NCBI GenBank assembly: GCA_965200045.1
Contig: OZ241330.1
Span: 2,542,001-2,606,000, forward strand
Origin: Bin25 sp026709415
GTDB taxonomy: Bacteria > Bacteroidota > Bacteroidia > Flavobacteriales > Flavobacteriaceae
Length of the DNA stretch: 64,000 bases
Direction: 5' to 3'
How positions within the stretch are numbered: position 1 is the first letter of the stretch; every line of letters begins with the position of its first letter. The translations under genes and the position numbers were made by a program. Positions 17,515 to 26,739 of this stretch are shown piece by piece. The notes beneath the pieces are model-generated. The model was given only the letters and a program-made list of their open reading frames with translations, was not told the origin of the DNA and did not search any database.

Positions 17515-18030
17515 ACCCCCGGCAAAGGCTCGTCAATCATCTCTTCTTGGAATTCGTTTTTATCAGAAAATAGGGTCCCATCATGCTCTTTGGAGACCGA
17601 TGAAGAACTCAAAAAAAAAAAGGGGGGGGGGAGTTCAGTCCTGATGTTTTTACGAAAAGTCAAATCATCAATTTTCTATCAAAAGAAAAATCTTTGTTAA
17701 AAAACGAAATAATTTTTTGATCTTTTAACGACCAGAGGTGTTTTTTATTTAGGGATTGACGGTGACTTTTCAATTCCAATTCCATCCTTTAAAACTTGGT
17801 TAATAGAACAATATGGTATAGGTGAAACGCAACTCATAAAATAAACGTATAAGAGCACTCATAAATCAAAGATCAAACATCACCAAAGGTTTTTGAATAA
17901 AGAAATGGATGAAAATGATAGTAAGAGAAAAAAGAACCTCGAAGTAAGTAATAATCCGAAGAAATGAATTTGGCAAGCCTTTTTCTGTCTCGGATTGTTG
18001 ATTTTATATATCATCCCCAACAATTAAAAG
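17515..18030. other. Intergenic stretch without a supported gene
   Basis: Between the IS right end and the guanylyltransferase gene I see no supported gene. A minus-strand frame at 17451-17663 crosses the IS end and the A/G homopolymer, so I do not credit it. The rest is AT-rich and unstructured. Confidence 0.6.
17611..17631. repeat. A11-G10 homopolymer junction
   Basis: Eleven A (17611-17621) are followed directly by ten G (17622-17631). Such a tract is prone to slipped-strand change and to sequencing error. It lies 100 bases outside the IS right end, not within a supported gene. Confidence 0.9.
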
Positions 18031-18032
18031 TC

Positions 18033-19076
18033 TTAAAGCCTTTTTTTGATACGCTCCAGTTCGTGTTTTGGACAAATCAATAAACCTTCGTCCGTATCGA
18101 CCACAATGTAATCTTTAAGTCCACTAATGAGAATTTTTTTATGGCTCTCCACTCGAACTAATGAATTCGAGTTATTGACAAGGTTTCCATTTTTAAACAT
18201 CAAAACGTTTTTATTCTTATCTTTTTTTGAAACATCGTAAACCGACTTCCAATTTCCAAGATCCGTCCAATCAAAACTAGCTTTTAAGACATAAACGCTT
18301 TCAGATAATTCCAATAATGCATAATCGATGGATATATCTTTGAGTTTTGGGTAGTTTTTTGCAAGAAAAGATTCTTCTGAAGGAAAGTTCAATACATGAT
18401 ATCCCTTTTGAATTTGAGAATACATTTCTGGTTGGCATTTTAAAAATTCATTCAGAAACACACTTGCTTTCCAAACAAATATACCGGCATTCCATAAATG
18501 TCTTTGTCCCGTCAAATAGCTTATAGCTTTTTGACGTTTGGGTTTTTCAGTAAATTGTAAAACTTTTGAAAACCGTTCATTTTGATTGGTTTTTATATAA
18601 CCATAATCCGTACTTGGATAGTTAGGTTCGATGCCAAAAGTGATTAATTTTTCTTGATCTGCTTGACTTAAAGCAAATTGAATGTCTTTAATAAAAGAAG
18701 TTTTGTTTTTAATCAAATGATCACTTGGCAAGACTACCATTTTGGCTTCTTTATCTCTTTTGAAAATTTTCATAGAGGCCAATAACAAACATGGAGCTGT
18801 ATTTCTTTTAATAGGTTCCAAGACAACTTGGTCTTCATTAATATACTCAACTAATTGGTTCAATACGATACGTCGATACCGTTGATTGGTATAAACATAT
18901 ATGTTTTCTTTTGGAAAAACACTTGCGACTCTTTCAAGGGTTTCTTGTATTAACGTTCTGGAATTGCCCTGAAGATTTAAAAATTGCTTGGGCTTTTCAA
19001 CTGTGCTCAATGGCCATAGGCGTGTTCCTGATCCTCCGGCCATAATCACCAAATAATGATGCTTCGAAGATGTCAT
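18033..19076 (-). CDS. manC: Mannose-1-phosphate guanylyltransferase
   Basis: The enzyme makes GDP-mannose from mannose 1-phosphate and GTP, feeding capsule, lipopolysaccharide and GDP-fucose synthesis. The 347 residues carry the nucleotidyltransferase signature MAGGSGTRLWPLS at 12-24 with the KPKQFL motif after it. The FVEKP-equivalent is FTEKPKR, and WNAGIFVWKAS follows. The length corresponds to the short form without a fused phosphomannose isomerase domain. The start ATG overlaps the stop of the upstream sprT-like gene by four bases. Confidence 0.95.
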   Translation of the reverse strand: MTSSKHHYLVIMAGGSGTRLWPLSTVEKPKQFLNLQGNSRTLIQETLERVASVFPKENIYVYTNQRYRRIVLNQLVEYINEDQVVLEPIKRNTAPCLLLASMKIFKRDKEAKMVVLPSDHLIKNKTSFIKDIQFALSQADQEKLITFGIEPNYPSTDYGYIKTNQNERFSKVLQFTEKPKRQKAISYLTGQRHLWNAGIFVWKASVFLNEFLKCQPEMYSQIQKGYHVLNFPSEESFLAKNYPKLKDISIDYALLELSESVYVLKASFDWTDLGNWKSVYDVSKKDKNKNVLMFKNGNLVNNSNSLVRVESHKKILISGLKDYIVVDTDEGLLICPKHELERIKKRL

Positions 19077-19699
19077 AACATCCTTACCATGGCTTCCTGA
19101 TGAAATAAATATTTTTTACCTGTGGTGATTTCTATACATTCTATTCTTTTGATTTTTTTTCTTCCTCTAGTATATTGAATACCATTGCGAAACAAAAAGG
19201 TTTTGCCTATGGGTATTTCTCGAACACTGATATGATTCGTTTTTGGAGCATATTGATTTAATGCTTTGACTAGCAAAACATCAGTTGAAGTCGATGCCTT
19301 TGGATCCATCATATGCCTTTTTAGTCTTTCTAATACAGATTTCGGGAAGATCTTTTGGCTCATCAATGGTTGCATTAGCGAACTGAATTCTGCTTTCCAC
19401 TGATAGCCATGAGGTTTTAATTTTAGATAATTGTTTTTATGTTTGAGAAACACATAAAAATGGGCAATCTCATGAACCAATGTGATTAAAAATTCGTACT
19501 TGTTTCCTGAATTATTAACGGTTATCCGACATGAATTGGGTTGATTCTTTATAAAAGTAAAATCACCGGCTTTTGTCATTCTTGGCGGAGTTACTCTAAC
19601 CGATATAACTTTATTTTTAAGGTATCTAGCTATTATCGGATAGGAATCATTGGGTAGATAATTTTTTAAAAATGAAAAGGATTCTGTTTTTCCGTCCAA
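19073..19699 (-). CDS. SprT-like zinc metalloprotease family protein
   Basis: This 208-residue protein has the metal-binding HEIAH motif (the HExxH of SprT-like proteins) in LVHEIAHFYVFLKH at about residues 76-89, followed by the family's HGYQWKAEF with a third His. The C-terminal part has strand-rich sequence and lacks an obvious zinc-ribbon Cys quartet. The only usable start is TTG at 19699; the frame closes seven codons further upstream. SprT-like proteins are related to the Spartan protease that acts on DNA-protein crosslinks, but bacterial functions are poorly known. Confidence 0.85.
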   Translation of the reverse strand: MDGKTESFSFLKNYLPNDSYPIIARYLKNKVISVRVTPPRMTKAGDFTFIKNQPNSCRITVNNSGNKYEFLITLVHEIAHFYVFLKHKNNYLKLKPHGYQWKAEFSSLMQPLMSQKIFPKSVLERLKRHMMDPKASTSTDVLLVKALNQYAPKTNHISVREIPIGKTFLFRNGIQYTRGRKKIKRIECIEITTGKKYLFHQEAMVRML

Positions 19700-19865
19700 T
19701 AATCTTGATATTTTATCTAATCACTTTAATTAAATCATCGATTTATTCTTTCGATTTACTAAAAAGGGACAACGTCATGCAGACATTAAAAAAACTATAA
19801 ATCTTTCTAAAAAGTAAATTCCAATTTAATTATAACAAAACAAGAATTATTGATGTCATCCATTT

Positions 19866-21515
19866 TCAAATGATCAATAAAATGGGACTTTCCACAAACT
19901 CACCTAAAGTTTGTAAAAATTTTGCTCCAGTAACTCCATCGACCACTCTGTGATCACTGGCAAGTGTTACTTTCATGGTATGACCAATGACCATTTTCCC
20001 TTCCTTGACTATGGGTTTTTCCATAATGGCACCAATGGATAAAATGGCTGCATTTGGTTGGTTGATTATTGAAGTAAATTCTTCAATACCAAACATTCCA
20101 AGATTTGAAACAGTGAACGTGCTTCCTTCAATTTCATCTTGTTTTAGTTTTTTGTCTCTCGCTCGAACCGCAAAATCTTTAACAACAGATCCTAATTCAT
20201 GAATATCTCTTTGATCGGCAAATTTGACTACAGGAACCACAAGTCCATCATCGATTCCAATGGCGACTCCTAAATGAATGTGTTTGTTTTGCAGGATTTT
20301 TTGATTACTCCACTGTGCATTGACCTGAGGATGTTGCTTTAATGCAAAAGCTACGGCTTTTAAAATAATGTCGTTAAACGAAACTCTGTATTGACCCGAT
20401 GCATTGTATTGCTGTCTGAATGTCACTAAATTTTCAACATCGTATTGAATGGTTAAATAATAATGAGGAGCCGTAAACTTGGATGATGATAATCGTTTGG
20501 CAATGGCTTGACGCATTGGGGTATTATCGATATCGACCACTTGTTCTTCAAAGTTTCTTGTTTTCGATGACGTGGAGATAATCTTAGGATCAAAACTTTC
20601 AATATCTCTTTTAATAATACGGCCATTAGTGCCTGTTCCTTTGACCAACTGTAATTGAATGCCTTTTTCTTTGGCTAGTTTTTTAGCAAGTGGTGAGGCA
20701 ACAATTTTATCTGTTGGTAATGAATTTATAGAAACAACCGATGGGGGTTCGGGTGATACCACTTTTTCGATTGGTTGGGACTTATTGATTTCAACTTCTC
20801 GTACTTTATTTTCCTTTTTTTGACTAGGTAAATTGGATTGGCTTGTTTCTGGTGAGGTAACTAATTTTAGAACTTGATTAACATCTGCATCTTTTTCACC
20901 AATAATCGCTAATAATTTATCCACCAAAGCCGACTCCCCTTCTTGGATGCCAATATGCAATAGTGTGCCTGATTCAAAAGCTTCAAACTCCATAACTGCT
21001 TTGTCAGTTTCAATTTCCGCCAATATTTCTCCTTCTTGAACTTGATCGCCAACCTTTTTCCTCCACTCAATGACTTTACCCTCTTCCATCGTATCACTTA
21101 ACTGAGGCATTTTAATTATATGAACACTTTCTAAAATACGACGATTTTTTCCATTCGATTGGTTTGATTCTCCCTGAGAATCTTTTGGGGTTGATGATTT
21201 TTCTTCAGCTGACAGGTTTGCTTGATTTGCATTCCTTTGAGAAGAACCAGCAGTGATTAATTCGGTAATGTCTTCATCTTGATCTCCGATGATGGCCAGT
21301 AGAGCATCTACATCTGCTTTTTCTCCTTCTTGAATACCAACATAAAGCAACGTCCCTTGATGAAAGGATTCAAATTCCATAGTCGCTTTATCGGTTTCGA
21401 TTTCTGCCAAAATATCTCCTTCTTGAACCTGATCGCCAACTTTTTTGAACCATTGCACCACGGTGCCTTCTTCCATCGTATCGCTAAGTCGAGGCATGTT
21501 TACAATATCTGCCAT
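19866..21515 (-). CDS. pdhC: Pyruvate dehydrogenase complex dihydrolipoamide acetyltransferase (E2)
   Basis: E2 carries the acetyl group from E1 to CoA and forms the core of the complex. The 549 residues contain two lipoyl domains with lipoyl-Lys in ETDKATMEF (K43) and ETDKAVMEF (near residue 171). A peripheral-subunit-binding domain follows at about 272-308 (ASPLAKKLAKEKGI, GTGTNGRI). The C-terminal catalytic domain has the DHRVVDG His-containing motif. Linkers are rich in Ser, Gln and Pro. It overlaps the E1-alpha stop by one base, so the two are co-translated; E1-beta and E3 are not in the window. Confidence 0.96.
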   Translation of the reverse strand: MADIVNMPRLSDTMEEGTVVQWFKKVGDQVQEGDILAEIETDKATMEFESFHQGTLLYVGIQEGEKADVDALLAIIGDQDEDITELITAGSSQRNANQANLSAEEKSSTPKDSQGESNQSNGKNRRILESVHIIKMPQLSDTMEEGKVIEWRKKVGDQVQEGEILAEIETDKAVMEFEAFESGTLLHIGIQEGESALVDKLLAIIGEKDADVNQVLKLVTSPETSQSNLPSQKKENKVREVEINKSQPIEKVVSPEPPSVVSINSLPTDKIVASPLAKKLAKEKGIQLQLVKGTGTNGRIIKRDIESFDPKIISTSSKTRNFEEQVVDIDNTPMRQAIAKRLSSSKFTAPHYYLTIQYDVENLVTFRQQYNASGQYRVSFNDIILKAVAFALKQHPQVNAQWSNQKILQNKHIHLGVAIGIDDGLVVPVVKFADQRDIHELGSVVKDFAVRARDKKLKQDEIEGSTFTVSNLGMFGIEEFTSIINQPNAAILSIGAIMEKPIVKEGKMVIGHTMKVTLASDHRVVDGVTGAKFLQTLGEFVESPILLII

Positions 21516-22513
21516 TATATTTTATGTTTTATAAAAGGATATTCCGTCTGTTCATAAACAGCATCATACATGACAGAAATTTCAGGAAACGGTGACGACT
21601 CCGAAAAATCAACACATTCTTGAATTTCTTTCCGTACCTGATCATCCATCGCCTTTAATTGGCCTTCTGTAGCATATTTTTTTTCAATAATCACATCTTT
21701 AACTTGCGTGATTGGATCTATTTTTTTGTACTCTTCAACTTCTTTTTTAGTTCGATAATGTTGAGCGTCTGACATGGAATGTCCTCTGTAACGATAAGTT
21801 TTCATTTCGATCAATGAGGGACCATCTCCTTTTCTTGCTCTTTCAAGGGCCGGATGAATTGATTCAGCCACATTCACGGGATTCATTCCATCGGATTCAC
21901 TCGATGGGATATCATACCCATGGCCCAATTTATAAAGTTCTTGAGTCGCTGACGTACGAGCTACCGAGGTTCCCATAGCATACCCATTATTTTCGATAAT
22001 ATAAACCACTGGTAGATTCCATAGTTTGGCTAAATTGAGACTTTCATGAAATGTTCCTTGACGAACCGCTCCATCACCCAGAAAACACAAGGTGACACAA
22101 TCTCTACCAAAATATTTATCACCAAAAGCCATGCCAGTACCCAATGGAATTTGTCCACCAACAATACCATGACCCCCATGAAAACGATGTTCTCTAGAGA
22201 AGATATGCATGGATCCCCCTAGACCATGAGAGGTTCCTGTTGTTTTGCCATATAATTCGGCCATGACTCTTTTGGCTTCAACACCTAAACCAATAGGTTG
22301 CACATGATTACGATAGGCCGTAATCATTCGATCTTTCTTCATATCCATGACATGAAGAGCCCCCGCTAAAACAGCTTCTTGACCATTGTAAAGATGTAAA
22401 AATCCACGAACTTTTTGTTGGATATAAACAGCCGCCAACTTGTCTTCAAACTTGCGCCAAAACAACATGTGATAGTACCAATCGAGATAGGTTTTTTTAG
22501 TGATTGGTTTCAT
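21515..22513 (-). CDS. pdhA: Pyruvate dehydrogenase E1 component, alpha subunit
   Basis: This is the thiamine-diphosphate-dependent subunit that, with E1-beta, decarboxylates pyruvate. The TPP motif is clear: GDGAVRQGTFHESLNLAKLW ending in IIENN. The phosphorylation-loop-like YRYRGHSMSD is also present. I choose the ATG at 22513 (332 residues, MKPITKKTYLDWY). The frame extends to 22570, but a TATTTTTG -7 element (22556-22549) lies between the two ATGs, and the extra N-terminus is not typical. E2 follows with a one-base overlap. Confidence 0.95.
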   Translation of the reverse strand: MKPITKKTYLDWYYHMLFWRKFEDKLAAVYIQQKVRGFLHLYNGQEAVLAGALHVMDMKKDRMITAYRNHVQPIGLGVEAKRVMAELYGKTTGTSHGLGGSMHIFSREHRFHGGHGIVGGQIPLGTGMAFGDKYFGRDCVTLCFLGDGAVRQGTFHESLNLAKLWNLPVVYIIENNGYAMGTSVARTSATQELYKLGHGYDIPSSESDGMNPVNVAESIHPALERARKGDGPSLIEMKTYRYRGHSMSDAQHYRTKKEVEEYKKIDPITQVKDVIIEKKYATEGQLKAMDDQVRKEIQECVDFSESSPFPEISVMYDAVYEQTEYPFIKHKI

Positions 22514-22548
22514 TAAAAGGCAAAAGAAAACGGCATAAATGAGTTTGC

Positions 22549-22556
22549 CAAAAATA
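22549..22556 (-). promoter_or_regulatory. Candidate -7 element for pdhA-pdhC
   Basis: TATTTTTG (minus strand) matches TAnnTTTG and lies 36 bases before the chosen pdhA start. A TTG lies 25 bases upstream, slightly beyond the usual spacing. It helps to rule out the longer pdhA reading. Confidence 0.4.
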
Positions 22557-22655
22557 CAGAATTTTAACACCTTTTTCTGTACAAAAATTCACTATTATCG
22601 ACGCCCTATGTTGATTCAAATTTTGAAAAGTGAGTGCTCAACGAATCTTTTTTGA

Positions 22656-23771
22656 TTAATCCCAAAGCCATGAAGCCGATATTCTCAAAGTATTATCAAG
22701 AGGGGTTGGCACCGAGGAAGCAACAAATAAATACGATAAATCAACCCTTAGATTTCTTCTTTGAATCCCCGTCCCAACCGTAAAGTATCTTCTGGGGCCT
22801 TTGATTTGGCTTTCACCAAAATAACCAGCTCTCAATGTGAACTGATTCTTAAATGAAAAAGCAGTTCCTATGGCATAACTTATGAGCTTGAATTGATTTT
22901 CGGGCTTCGAAAATGAAGTCGTAATCCCCTCTAAAAATCCAATGTTTTGACAATTTTGGTTCTTATAGTTGCATTGATTTGATGTGGGCACCAACAATTT
23001 ATTGAGTTCTGCATAAAAACCCAGTGTATTTTCGGTTTCCAATCGTAAATCCATGCCACCCCCGAGGCCAAGATTTGTTGGAATAAAATAACTTCTGCTA
23101 TTGCGCCCATCATATTTAATTTTAGGTCCTAAATTAGAAATACGAAAACCATATCGCCATAACACCAAGTTTTGACCCCATCTTTTCCACTCTCCTTGAT
23201 GAAAACCCGACACATCGGCACCGAAACTAATAGCTGCATTGGGGTTGGCATCACTACCTATTTTTAAATCTGAACTAATAAACCGACCGGTCACTGATAG
23301 TGAAAAATCTTGACCCATTTCAAGAGCGTATGAAAAATCAACAGCCAGCTCATTAGGATGTTCCGTTCCTAATTCCAATATAGTGTTTTGGATTAGATCG
23401 GTTTTTTCAAACTTCCCCCAACTAAAATACCTTAGAGAAGCCGCCCAGATACTTCGATCATTGATTCGACCAAACACATTGATATTCCCTAAAAAAATAT
23501 CTTTAACTAACTGACTCAAATAGGGGGTGTAGCTACTGCCCACCCCATATGAAAACTCACTATAGTTATACTTGGCTGGATTCCACTGCTGTGAAAACAT
23601 ATCAACTGGAGTAGCGATGCCTTGTTCTCCAAGGCCGCCTGCTACAGCGTCTGATGTAATGGTTAAAAATGGTATGGCGATGTCAATCCTAGAATCATTT
23701 TCATTTTGACCATATAGATTTCCCCCTAGTATCCAAATGAGGATTAAAAACAAACTTCTATTGGCTTTCAT
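22656..23771 (-). CDS. porV: Type IX secretion system outer-membrane protein PorV
   Basis: This is a 371-residue predicted outer-membrane beta-barrel with a signal peptide ending near NLYGQ (residue 22). The N-terminal block IAIPFLTITSDAVAGGLGEQG, read in parts, followed by FSQQWNPAKY, is diagnostic of PorV (LptO). PorV shuttles T9SS cargo from the translocon to the attachment complex. The region LGFYAELNKLLVPT is also typical. Its presence fits the T9SS sorting domain on the fucosidase at 58904-62086. A TAATTTTG element (23798-23791) lies 20 bases before the start. Confidence 0.92.
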   Translation of the reverse strand: MKANRSLFLILIWILGGNLYGQNENDSRIDIAIPFLTITSDAVAGGLGEQGIATPVDMFSQQWNPAKYNYSEFSYGVGSSYTPYLSQLVKDIFLGNINVFGRINDRSIWAASLRYFSWGKFEKTDLIQNTILELGTEHPNELAVDFSYALEMGQDFSLSVTGRFISSDLKIGSDANPNAAISFGADVSGFHQGEWKRWGQNLVLWRYGFRISNLGPKIKYDGRNSRSYFIPTNLGLGGGMDLRLETENTLGFYAELNKLLVPTSNQCNYKNQNCQNIGFLEGITTSFSKPENQFKLISYAIGTAFSFKNQFTLRAGYFGESQIKGPRRYFTVGTGIQRRNLRVDLSYLFVASSVPTPLDNTLRISASWLWD

Positions 23772-23790
23772 TTGAAATGATTGAGTTTTT

Positions 23791-23798
23791 CAAAATTA
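23791..23798 (-). promoter_or_regulatory. Candidate -7 element for porV
   Basis: TAATTTTG on the minus strand matches the TAnnTTTG box and ends 20 bases before the porV ATG. No TTG is found at the preferred spacing, so support is partial. Confidence 0.4.
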
Positions 23799-23930
23799 GA
23801 ATCAGTTAAAGATATCATCTTTTTTCATATCATTTTATTTCTTTGCCCATGTGATGAATCTCTTTCTCATCATTTACCAACTGAGTTTAGATTTGGAATT
23901 TATGCACAAAAGATTTCAATCCAAGGCCCA

Positions 23931-24383
23931 TTACATATTATCACTTCTATACCAGTGAGCTCTCGAATCTTTAGTTTCACAAAGAGTCATGTTATGTAAA
24001 AGGATATGCTCTGGTAAGGCCTTTTGAATTCTATTAGAAAAATCAATCAACAAAAGTTCACAAGTTGGATTATAATTGACCTTTTGAACTTTGTGACCTT
24101 CTTTTTCTAGATATTGAGCTAGTTTTTTATGAGGAGAATCCACATTCAATATCACCGTATGATCAAACAAATCGATGATTTGCTGATTGACGATCTGTTT
24201 TAAATCTCCAAAATCTAAAACCATTCCCAGTTTAGCACTGGATTTATTTTGAATGGGTTGTCCAATGATGGTTACAGATAACTTGTAACTGTGTCCGTGT
24301 AAATACTGACACTTTTGATCATGACCATAAAGTGCATGGCCCGCCTGGAAATAAAACTCTTTTGTCAGTCGAATTTTTTCCAT
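23931..24383 (-). CDS. queD: 6-pyruvoyl-tetrahydropterin synthase / QueD family protein
   Basis: This 150-residue T-fold enzyme has the zinc-binding His set: one His in FQAGHALYGH and two in YLHGHSY. The CxxxHGH arrangement, with Cys in KCQYLHGH, is characteristic of QueD (6-carboxytetrahydropterin synthase of queuosine synthesis). The C-terminal LCETKDS segment carries the substrate-binding Glu. Other family members make 6-pyruvoyl-tetrahydropterin; without the other que genes nearby I prefer QueD on the Cys spacing. It overlaps the upstream hydratase gene by 19 bases. Confidence 0.88.
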   Translation of the reverse strand: MEKIRLTKEFYFQAGHALYGHDQKCQYLHGHSYKLSVTIIGQPIQNKSSAKLGMVLDFGDLKQIVNQQIIDLFDHTVILNVDSPHKKLAQYLEKEGHKVQKVNYNPTCELLLIDFSNRIQKALPEHILLHNMTLCETKDSRAHWYRSDNM

Positions 24384-25123
24384 GATTTCAATATTTTTTG
24401 AGTAGGCTCTTGGAGAGCTAATTGAGCTGTCTTCGTGGCGTTTAAGGACAGTAATTCATCCCATTCTTGGGTATCATTCCAATGTAATTTTCTTAGTGAT
24501 TTTGTGGCCATAGGACTATAACTTGCCAAGAGTTTTGCCATTTCGATGGCCTTGGCGGCTAAAGCTTCTGAATTTTCAACCAATACATGATACAAGCCTC
24601 GATCCAAGCCCCATTTTGCAGATTTGAATTGATGAGATTCAATAGATAATTGGTTGAAAGCCGATGTGCCGATTTTTCTTTTGACAGCAGGAGCGATCAC
24701 ATAAGGACCGATTCCGATAGAAAGTTCTGAAAGTTTTACAGCCGCTGAATTGCTAGCAATAACATAATCTGCGGCAGCAACTATTCCAAGTCCACCACCC
24801 AACACTTTTCCTTGAACTTGCAAGACACTAAATTTTGTCAGATTGCGAAATCTTTTGATTAAATCAGCAAAAGATTGAAAAAAATCCGTGGCTTCTTGCA
24901 TGGTTTTTATCTGCGCTAGTTCCGTTAAAGAGGCCCCCGCTGTAAATATTTTATTTCCAATACTATTCATCAAAATGACGTGTACATCAGAATTTTCATC
25001 TAAAAACAACAAGGCATCGGAGATTTTTTTTAATAATGACTTGGTTAGAGCATTTGCCTTTGATGAACCAAATTCTAAAAAGCCAATTTGATGCTCTACA
25101 TGAATGTTGACCACTTCAGACAT
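24365..25123 (-). CDS. Enoyl-CoA hydratase/isomerase family protein
   Basis: This 252-residue crotonase-fold protein shows the oxyanion-hole segments FTAGASLTELAQI (near 62-74) and VLGGGLGIVAAADYVIAS (near 107-124). At the position of the second catalytic Glu of hydratases the sequence reads SELSIGIGPYV, so one Glu is kept. The exact reaction (hydration, isomerisation or another acyl-CoA step) cannot be fixed from sequence. It overlaps both neighbours, queD by 19 bases and the acetyltransferase by 8, indicating an operon. Confidence 0.9.
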   Translation of the reverse strand: MSEVVNIHVEHQIGFLEFGSSKANALTKSLLKKISDALLFLDENSDVHVILMNSIGNKIFTAGASLTELAQIKTMQEATDFFQSFADLIKRFRNLTKFSVLQVQGKVLGGGLGIVAAADYVIASNSAAVKLSELSIGIGPYVIAPAVKRKIGTSAFNQLSIESHQFKSAKWGLDRGLYHVLVENSEALAAKAIEMAKLLASYSPMATKSLRKLHWNDTQEWDELLSLNATKTAQLALQEPTQKILKSWKKFD

Positions 25124-25658
25124 TTTCCAATGAATCTAATGGGTATGATGGTTGGATCAAGACTCGTTCAAAACAATGAAATGGATCATCGGATTGCTTT
25201 GGAAAATATACATCATAAGGTAAACGGACATAACCCAATTCTTGATAAAATCGTTGATTACCTAAATTTTGACTAAAGGTATCCAATCGAATGGAAGCGA
25301 TATTGTTTTCAATGGCTTTCTTTTCAATGTATTGCATTAGTTGTTTAGCATACCCCTTTTTTTGATGTTCAGGATGCACCATCAACCGATGCACGTAGTA
25401 ATGCATTGTATCAGAAATAATCCAGTCGACATCTTTATACACATGATCTTTATCGGTAGAATACATGACAACCCCCACTAATTCGGAATCCATTCTATAG
25501 GCTAATAGTTCGTTAGATTCAATATCGCTTTCAAATTCTGATAATTTAGGGTAATGTTCATTCCATTGAAAAATATGGCTAGAAATCATTTTTTCACGAC
25601 AGGCGATCATGATTTGATTGATTTTAGGTAAATCATTTAGATGGGCCAGGTCAATCAT
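25116..25658 (-). CDS. GNAT family N-acetyltransferase
   Basis: This 180-residue protein has the GNAT acetyl-CoA-binding signature VHPEHQKKGYAKQLMQYIE (the Q/RxxGxG/A loop) near residues 97-115, preceded by the MHYYVHRLMV strand. The C-terminal FYQELGYVRL is also typical. The acceptor is unknown. It is the first gene of the acetyltransferase-hydratase-queD run, diverging from the LpxR-like gene at 25697. Confidence 0.9.
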   Translation of the reverse strand: MIDLAHLNDLPKINQIMIACREKMISSHIFQWNEHYPKLSEFESDIESNELLAYRMDSELVGVVMYSTDKDHVYKDVDWIISDTMHYYVHRLMVHPEHQKKGYAKQLMQYIEKKAIENNIASIRLDTFSQNLGNQRFYQELGYVRLPYDVYFPKQSDDPFHCFERVLIQPSYPLDSLENV

Positions 25659-25696
25659 ATCGTTTCAAAAATAATCATTTAGAATTCTGATGTAAA

Positions 25697-26641
25697 TTGT
25701 TGCGTAAAAGCGTGCCAATAAAAATTCATTTTCCCATTTTATTCTCGATGATTACGTTTTGTTGTCTTTTGACTTCAAACCCGGCCAATGGACAATTCAA
25801 AAATTATAGTTTTATAGGTATTCAAGTGGATAATGATGTTTATTTTGATTTGGATCAATACTATAGCAGTGGGAATTTTTTGCATTTTGGGAAGGGAATC
25901 GTTTCAGATTCAAACCCCAATTCTCTTAGACTAATTCATTGGACTTTTGGTCAACAGATATTCACTCCGTCGACCTCTCTTTATAAACCAGAAATAGGTG
26001 ATTATCCATATAATGGCTGGCTTTTTATTGAGCGCCAATCCATTATATTCAATAAAGAAATATCAGGGCGTGGATGGAGTTTTCTCCTTGGAGTTACTGG
26101 GGCTGATTTATCTTTGGCACGTCCCATTCATAATTTCTTTCACCAAGTCATTCGAGGAATTGAAAAGCATAGTTGGACAGATCCCATCTCACCTTTTTTT
26201 CATCTCAATGGATCCAGATTTTGGTTTAGAAACATTCCCCTAGGAAATCGTTGGAAAATCCACGCAAAACCAATGGTTGATTTAGGGACTTATCGAACTG
26301 GAGGGCAAATCGATTTAGGAATACACTATGGCTCACTTCCACTTAATCCCTATCAATTTCTATCACAAAAGAAAAATGGTTTCAAACTTTCGGTTTATCT
26401 TCAAGGAAAATTTCGATACCGATGGACAGAATACGGGTTAACAGGTAAATTATTTCAATTTCAAAATGATGGAGATTGGCACTTAGTTCATCCCCATTTT
26501 ACCTTTGAATATGGATTATCGATCACATTGGCATCTTGGAGATTATTTGCCGTTGGCATCATCACTACCAAAGACGTCAAACAACAACTAGACGGCCAAC
26601 ATTTTTATCTTCAACTGGGATTGATCAAAGCCTTTTTCTAA
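25697..26641 (+). CDS. LpxR-like outer-membrane lipid A deacylase family protein
   Basis: This 314-residue predicted outer-membrane barrel has a signal peptide of about 32 residues ending in NPANGQ. The N-terminal motif ND (46-47) followed by DQYYSSG (53-59), and later YPYNGW, matches the DUF2219/LpxR family. LpxR removes the 3'-acyloxyacyl chain of lipid A in a Ca-dependent manner. His149 in FFHQVI corresponds in position to the catalytic His region of LpxR. The TTG at 25697 gives the complete signal peptide; the ATG at 25748 would leave a shorter one. The family call is good; the substrate is inferred. Confidence 0.75.
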   Translation: MLRKSVPIKIHFPILFSMITFCCLLTSNPANGQFKNYSFIGIQVDNDVYFDLDQYYSSGNFLHFGKGIVSDSNPNSLRLIHWTFGQQIFTPSTSLYKPEIGDYPYNGWLFIERQSIIFNKEISGRGWSFLLGVTGADLSLARPIHNFFHQVIRGIEKHSWTDPISPFFHLNGSRFWFRNIPLGNRWKIHAKPMVDLGTYRTGGQIDLGIHYGSLPLNPYQFLSQKKNGFKLSVYLQGKFRYRWTEYGLTGKLFQFQNDGDWHLVHPHFTFEYGLSITLASWRLFAVGIITTKDVKQQLDGQHFYLQLGLIKAFF

Positions 26642-26739
26642 ATCATTTGATTCTAAAATCTAATTCGAAGTCAATAATAAATCCATGTTCAATTGTTTTA
26701 ACTTCGTCAAATACAAAAACTCAAGGTTCTACAATTAGT

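Noticed and set aside
16031..17525. Target-site duplication flanking the IS4-type element
   Set aside because: The bases next to the two inverted repeats do not match beyond two or three positions.
17451..17663. Minus-strand frame across the IS right end and the A/G tract
   Set aside because: Its sequence is produced by the homopolymer and the IS end; no protein-like conserved block.
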